The position numbers and the translations under genes were made by a program. DNA of 8,912 nucleotides from SIG459 sp045532145 (GTDB lineage: Bacteria > Bacillota > Clostridia > Oscillospirales > Oscillospiraceae): contig JAZSFJ010000157.1 of the NCBI GenBank assembly GCA_045532145.1, positions 1-8,912 of the forward strand. The letters run 5' to 3'. The first letter of the stretch is position 1, and each line of letters starts with the position of its first letter. This document shows, one piece after another, positions 6,427-8,912 of the stretch. The notes under the pieces are model-generated. The model was not told the origin of the DNA, did not search any database, and was given only the letters and a program-made list of their open reading frames with translations.

Positions 6427-7272
6427 TTGAAATGGCTCAGCCGTAAAATCGATCTTTTCTGCTATAAGCATCCCCGCTTCGGCATCCCCAATCTGATGCT
6501 CTATATAGTGGTAGCAAACGTGGTCATCTGGCTCTTCGGCATGATGGACACCACATATACCATCATAAGCCTTCTGGAGTTTGACGCCGCCATGATCCTG
6601 AAAGGTCAGGTGTGGAGGCTCATAAGCTTTATGTTCATCCCCAACTCCACAAGCATACTGGCCCTTTTGTTCTTCTATTTTTACTACTTCATAGGCAAGA
6701 CACTTGAGGACCAGTGGGGCACGCCCCGTTTCAATATATACTTCTTCACCGGTGTTCTGCTGACGATCATCTACGGCTTTGCGGTTTATTTCATCACCGG
6801 CTACAGCTCCCCCATCGGTGCATATTATATCTACCTTTCCATGTTCTTCTCCTTTGCCACCCTTTATCCCGATATGAGGGTCCTGCTTTTCTTCGTTATT
6901 CCCATTAAAATGAAGTGGCTCGCAATCGTGGATGCTGTTGTTTTCGTGGTAGGCATCGTCAGCACGCCCTTCCCCTTCAATCTGCTGCCTGTGGTGGCTG
7001 TGCTGAACTATCTCCTTTTCTGCGGTGACGAGCTTTGGAACTATATCCGCCCCCGCTCCCGTAACCAGAGGAAGAGCACCGTTAACTTCAAGCGGGAAAT
7101 ACACCGCATAAAATATGAGGAAAAGACCAGGGGCTATTCCCGCCGCTGCGAGGTCTGCGGACGCACCGACGCCTCTGACCCCGATCTGGAATTTCGCTTC
7201 TGCTCCCGCTGCGCGGGCTACCACTGTTTCTGCATTGACCACATAAACGCCCACAAGCATTTTACCGAATAA
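6427..7272 (+). CDS. Rhomboid-like membrane protein lacking catalytic residues, with C-terminal zinc-binding tail
   Basis: The protein is 281 residues from the TTG start (MKWLSRKIDL...). About six hydrophobic helices span residues 22 to 200. Rhomboid-fold landmarks are present: GQVWRLISFMFIP (60-72) matches the loop-1 WR motif, and LEDQWGTPRFNIYF (93-106) matches the usual E..WG segment. The stretch after the fourth helix, LYPDMRVLLFFVIPIKMKWL, is also typical. However, the GxSG protease motif reads SPIG (128-131), with Ile at the Ser position, and the later helix has no catalytic His. It should therefore not be a serine protease. After a basic linker comes CEVC (241-244), CSRC (259-262), CFC (267-269) and several His, a likely zinc-binding knuckle probably in the cytosol. 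I recall similar rhomboid-plus-zinc-tail proteins as common hypothetical genes in Clostridia. Function is unknown; a derlin-like scaffold or substrate-binding role is possible. Confidence 0.75.
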   Translation: MKWLSRKIDLFCYKHPRFGIPNLMLYIVVANVVIWLFGMMDTTYTIISLLEFDAAMILKGQVWRLISFMFIPNSTSILALLFFYFYYFIGKTLEDQWGTPRFNIYFFTGVLLTIIYGFAVYFITGYSSPIGAYYIYLSMFFSFATLYPDMRVLLFFVIPIKMKWLAIVDAVVFVVGIVSTPFPFNLLPVVAVLNYLLFCGDELWNYIRPRSRNQRKSTVNFKREIHRIKYEEKTRGYSRRCEVCGRTDASDPDLEFRFCSRCAGYHCFCIDHINAHKHFTE

Positions 7273-7301
7273 TGCTGCGCTGCGTGAGGATCGGCGATAA
7301 A

Positions 7302-7328
7302 TGCCACAAGCAGCGCTTGCCCCTGGCA
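7302..7328 (+). repeat. Imperfect hairpin in the 3' region of the rhomboid-like gene
   Basis: TGCCA (7302-7306) pairs with TGGCA (7324-7328), and CAAGC (7307-7311) pairs with GCTTG (7315-7319). The loop is AGC and four unpaired C sit on one side. No T run follows, so it is not a classical terminator. It may stabilise the mRNA 3' end or be a decayed intergenic repeat. Confidence 0.4.
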
Positions 7329-7334
7329 AATCCG

Positions 7335-7352
7335 CATAGACTTTAATCTATG
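7335..7352 (+). repeat. Perfect 6-base inverted repeat
   Basis: CATAGA (7335-7340) and TCTATG (7347-7352) are exact reverse complements around a 6-base A/T spacer. It is one of several small inverted repeats in the non-coding stretch 7273-7515. No function can be assigned. Confidence 0.35.
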
Positions 7353-7355
7353 ACC

Positions 7356-7386
7356 GTAGGAGGGTGCATTTTATCTTCCACCTTAC
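7356..7386 (+). repeat. Degenerate GTAGG-bounded inverted repeat
   Basis: GTAGGAGGGTG at the left end faces CTTCCACCTTAC at the right end. On the opposite strand the right end reads GTAAGGTGGAAG, so both ends begin with GTA(G/A)G and carry G-rich arms. The pairing is imperfect. It looks like a decayed member of the GTAGG hairpin family also found at 7406-7430, 7483-7498 and 8751-8776. Confidence 0.35.
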
Positions 7387-7405
7387 GCGAATTCGCAGTG
7401 TGCAA

Positions 7406-7430
7406 GTGGACGAGCAATGCTCGCCCCTAC
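7406..7430 (-). repeat. GTAGGG-headed hairpin repeat
   Basis: On the minus strand the unit begins GTAGGG and ends CCAC. The inner arms CGAGCA and TGCTCG pair perfectly around one base, with one further mismatch before outer G-C pairs. It shares its head, size, central TGCTC and CCAC tail with the copy at 8751-8776, although the stem sequences differ in a compensating way. This suggests a mobile or recurrent intergenic palindrome. Confidence 0.55.
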
Positions 7431-7482
7431 AATGTAGATTGGGGATTTACGCATTAACTTCCTCTCGGCGTTTGACTCACAT

Positions 7483-7498
7483 GGAACCCGGTCCCTAC
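7483..7498 (-). repeat. Short GTAGGG hairpin element
   Basis: On the minus strand GTAGGGACCGGGTTCC has GGGAC pairing with GTTCC (one G-T pair) around CGG. It shares the GTAGGG head with neighbouring elements but is shorter and lacks the CCAC tail. It is probably a truncated member of the same family. Confidence 0.35.
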
Positions 7499-7515
7499 GA
7501 AGCTCAATAATCAGC

Positions 7516-7547
7516 AAAAAAACCTCCCCGAGTGGGGAGGTTTTTTT
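7516..7547. terminator. Bidirectional intrinsic terminator between convergent genes
   Basis: Seven A, CCTCCCC, a GAGT loop, GGGGAGG and seven T form a perfect stem that works on both strands. It would end the rhomboid-like transcript on the plus strand and the flavin-binding gene's transcript on the minus strand. Confidence 0.93.
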
Positions 7548-7549
7548 AT

Positions 7550-7583
7550 TGTCTATTCATTTGTCTGTTCATTGTCTGTTCAG
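7550..7583. repeat. Three tandem copies of an 11-base unit
   Basis: The units TGTCTATTCAT (7550-7560), TGTCTGTTCAT (7562-7572) and TGTCTGTTCAG (7573-7583) follow one another with a single extra T after the first. The array sits between the stop codon of the minus-strand gene and its terminator, so it would be in the mRNA 3' end. It probably arose by slippage; no function is evident. Confidence 0.6.
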
Positions 7584-7586
7584 CGC

Positions 7587-7976
7587 TCAGAACTGAACGG
7601 TTCTGGGAGCTGCGGTGAAGCTGGAGAAGGTGGCGGTGGCGTCCTTCATATAGAGAACTGCGGTGTTGGCGTCGGCAGCGTCATACATTCTCTTCAGGTG
7701 GGGATAATTATCCAGCATGTGGGCCTTGGGCTCATAGCGGTCGTCATCCACCAGAGTTGCGGCAATGCGCAGCCACACGCCGCCGTCAAAGGCGCAGATT
7801 TCAACCTTTGCGCCGTTCATCTGCTGGAAGCAGGGCTTGGACTTGCCGGTCTGGATGTAGAGCTTATCCTCGAAAAGGTCAACAGTGCCGAAGGGGCGGA
7901 CGCGGGGCTGGTCACCCTCCACGGTTGCGAGGTAATAAGTGCCGCACTTTTTCAGAAATTCATAAACTTCCTGCAT
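7587..7976 (-). CDS. Pyridoxamine 5'-phosphate oxidase-like FMN split-barrel protein
   Basis: This 129-residue cytosolic protein has the compact split-barrel seen in many small flavin- or heme-binding proteins. YYLATVEGDQPRVRPFGTV (14-32) is the typical first strand pair with the basic RVRPFG cofactor-binding stretch. KLYIQTGKSKPCFQQM (38-53) contains the TGKSK turn expected near the FMN phosphate, and VEICAFDGGVWLRIAATL follows as a further strand pair. Length suits the single-domain clostridial members, which is too short for true PdxH, so pyridoxal phosphate synthesis is unlikely. The natural substrate is unknown. The start is ATG with AAGGAT 9 bases upstream. The gene stands alone, with a promoter at 8012-8039 and the terminator at 7516-7547. 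Confidence 0.85.
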   Translation of the reverse strand: MQEVYEFLKKCGTYYLATVEGDQPRVRPFGTVDLFEDKLYIQTGKSKPCFQQMNGAKVEICAFDGGVWLRIAATLVDDDRYEPKAHMLDNYPHLKRMYDAADANTAVLYMKDATATFSSFTAAPRTVQF

Positions 7977-8011
7977 GGGAAAATCATCCTTTCAAATATA
8001 TTTGTACCTCC

Positions 8012-8039
8012 ATTTTACCATCCGCAGACAAAATTGCAA
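8012..8039 (-). promoter_or_regulatory. Promoter for the split-barrel flavoprotein gene
   Basis: On the minus strand, TTGCAA (8034-8039), 16 bases, then TAAAAT (8012-8017) preceded by TGG, which makes an extended -10. It is divergent from the LUD promoter about 30 bases away, so a shared regulator could act on both. Confidence 0.6.
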
Positions 8040-8066
8040 GAATTTTGAGAGGCTATAAAAATACTT

Positions 8067-8095
8067 TTTACATTTGACTAAACCGATTGTATAAT
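8067..8095 (+). promoter_or_regulatory. Promoter for the LUD-domain gene
   Basis: TTTACA (8067-8072), 17 bases, then a perfect TATAAT (8090-8095). The predicted start near 8102 leaves a short leader with AGGGAGG (8111-8117) placed 8 bases before the ATG. Confidence 0.8.
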
Positions 8096-8125
8096 GGGTT
8101 CATACCATATAGGGAGGTCTGCCCC

Positions 8126-8716
8126 ATGAACATTGAAAAAACAGTCAGAAATCTTGAAAACCGAGGCTTCAAGGCAAAGCTCTTTTCCACCGGCGCTGAG
8201 GCCAGAGAATACCTTTGTCAGCAAATCAAAGGCTGCACCGTAGGCATAGGCGGCAGCGTCACAGCCACCCAACTGGGCCTTTACGAGGCTCTTTCCGCAG
8301 AAAACTCCGTTTTCTGCCACGGCATTGTGCCCGGAAACGATACTATTGCCAAAGCCAACGCCGCCGAGGTTTACATAAGCAGCGCAAACGCCATTACCGA
8401 GGACGGCGAGATACTGAACATTGACGGTCGTGGTAACCGCCTTGCCGCCCAGGTCTACGGGGACAAGCGGCTATTCATCGTGGCCGGTGTCAACAAGATT
8501 TGCCCCGACTTCCCCACCGCTCTGGACAGGGCCAGAAATGTGGCCGCTCCCCCCAACTGCGCCCGGCTGAATCTGAACACCCCCTGCCGCGCCGACGGCA
8601 AATGCCACGACTGCCACAGCGCCCAGCGCATCTGCAACGCCCTGCTGGTCCACTGGGCTCCCATGCGTGGTATGGATACGGAAGTAGTGCTGATAAACGA
8701 GGAATTGGGGTATTGA
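8126..8716 (+). CDS. Stand-alone LUD-domain protein (LutC/YkgG-like, former DUF162)
   Basis: This 196-residue protein is one LUD domain. VGIGGSVTATQLGLYEAL (residues 39-56) is the characteristic glycine-rich entry. SSANAITEDGEILNIDGRGN (85-104) and the following VYGDKRLFIVAGVNKI are the most conserved family blocks. In LutABC-type lactate oxidation systems this domain occurs in LutB and LutC, but no lutA- or lutB-like gene is next to it, so a lactate role is not supported by context. The C-terminal part has Cys154, Cys160, Cys163 and Cys170 (C-x5-C-x2-C-x6-C), a possible metal or Fe-S site. ATG at 8126 was chosen over an upstream in-frame TTG (8087) because it has the Shine-Dalgarno site and the TTG overlaps the -10 box. 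It is a single-gene unit ended by the terminator at 8781-8812. Confidence 0.88.
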   Translation: MNIEKTVRNLENRGFKAKLFSTGAEAREYLCQQIKGCTVGIGGSVTATQLGLYEALSAENSVFCHGIVPGNDTIAKANAAEVYISSANAITEDGEILNIDGRGNRLAAQVYGDKRLFIVAGVNKICPDFPTALDRARNVAAPPNCARLNLNTPCRADGKCHDCHSAQRICNALLVHWAPMRGMDTEVVLINEELGY

Positions 8717-8750
8717 GAGAACGCCCAAGCTGACTCTCCCCCACCGCATC

Positions 8751-8776
8751 GTAGGGCGGGCGCTTGCTCCCGCCAC
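8751..8776 (+). repeat. GTAGGG-headed hairpin repeat, second full copy
   Basis: The unit begins GTAGGG, carries GGCGGG pairing with CCCGCC around a short interior, and ends CCAC. Head, length, central TGCTC and tail match the minus-strand copy at 7406-7430. It sits between the LUD stop codon and its terminator. Confidence 0.55.
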
Positions 8777-8780
8777 TATA

Positions 8781-8812
8781 AAAATCCCCCGACTTCGGTC
8801 GGGGGATTTTTT
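8781..8812. terminator. Intrinsic terminator with UUCG tetraloop
   Basis: AAAATCCCCCGAC and GTCGGGGGATTTT form a 13-pair stem capped by TTCG, followed by further T on the plus strand. The A run on the left makes it usable in the other direction too. It ends the LUD transcript. Confidence 0.93.
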
Positions 8813-8865
8813 CAGACTGTCAAAAAACTATGCTGTTGCTTTACGAAACTGAGCAGCGGGGGTGT

Positions 8866-8892
8866 GTGTAGGGGGCAAAGGGCCCCCTGCAC
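8866..8892. repeat. G/C-rich hairpin near the window end
   Basis: AGGGGGC (8870-8876) pairs with GCCCCCT (8882-8888), extended by one T-G pair and GTG/CAC. The 5-base loop is AAAGG. No T run follows on either strand, so it is not a standard terminator. Nothing else is recognisable in 8813-8912. Confidence 0.45.
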
Positions 8893-8912
8893 GTTTAAAT
8901 CCAAGCATTTTT

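Noticed and set aside
6346..7329. 327-residue minus-strand open frame
   Set aside because: It is antisense to the rhomboid-like gene. The plus-strand protein has membrane helices and a Cys/His tail, while the minus frame has no coherent features.
7356..7583. CRISPR-like array
   Set aside because: The repeats are palindromes in mixed orientation with unequal spacing, and the only tandem array has 11-base units without spacers. No cas gene is present.
8074..8095. TTGACT (8074-8079) as -35 box for the LUD gene
   Set aside because: It is only 10 bases from TATAAT. TTTACA at 8067-8072 gives the correct 17-base spacing.
8829..8870. 13-codon open frame starting ATG at 8829
   Set aside because: It has no Shine-Dalgarno sequence, no promoter and no similarity to a known small peptide.

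Overview
The window reads as chromosomal DNA of a Clostridia-type Bacillota, probably a gut Oscillospirales/Ruminococcaceae relative. The reasons are a SAM-I-type riboswitch on metK, consensus sigma-A promoters, strong Shine-Dalgarno sites, a clostridial-style EF-G paralogue, a clostridial-style rhomboid-like protein with a zinc tail, and GTAGG-headed hairpin repeats between genes. The taxonomic call is inference; no marker gene fixes it. I see no IS element, prophage, CRISPR array, tRNA or rRNA.

Left part, minus strand (positions 1-6307). The clearest transcription unit starts at a TTGACA-17-TATAAT promoter (6279-6307). It runs through a SAM-I-clan aptamer (6179-6266) and an intrinsic terminator (6117-6149) into metK (SAM synthetase), rlmB (a SAM-dependent 23S rRNA 2'-O-methyltransferase) and a 748-residue membrane protein. 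The gaps are 10 and 27 bases, so the three genes are probably one operon switched by SAM. The membrane protein is the most unusual gene here. It has the eight-helix layout and recognisable N-domain of a P1B heavy-metal ATPase, but every catalytic signature is gone (CPC, DKTGT, TGE, HP, TGD, GDGxND). It also carries a long acidic N-terminal extension. I read it as a pseudo-P-type ATPase. Further left, with its own promoter (1728-1756), is an EF-G-like translational GTPase. It is cut by the window edge at residue 552 and has diverged G1, switch I, G3 and G4 motifs.

Middle (6308-7586). A plus-strand gene diverges from the metK unit. It encodes a rhomboid-fold membrane protein that lacks the catalytic Ser and His and ends in a Cys/His-rich putative zinc domain. 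Its best start is a TTG at 6427. Downstream lies about 240 bases of non-coding DNA packed with small inverted repeats, then a strong symmetrical terminator (7516-7547) shared with the convergent gene to its right.

Right part (7587-8912). Two divergent genes share a promoter region (8012-8095). The minus-strand gene is a small FMN split-barrel (pyridoxamine-phosphate-oxidase-like) protein. The plus-strand gene is a stand-alone LUD-domain protein with a C-terminal four-Cys cluster. The LUD gene is followed by another GTAGGG hairpin repeat and a UUCG-capped terminator. The last 100 bases hold only a G/C hairpin.

The strongest leads are the pseudo-P-type ATPase under probable SAM-riboswitch control, the catalytically dead rhomboid with a zinc tail, the EF-G paralogue with non-canonical GTPase motifs, and the dispersed hairpin repeat family.
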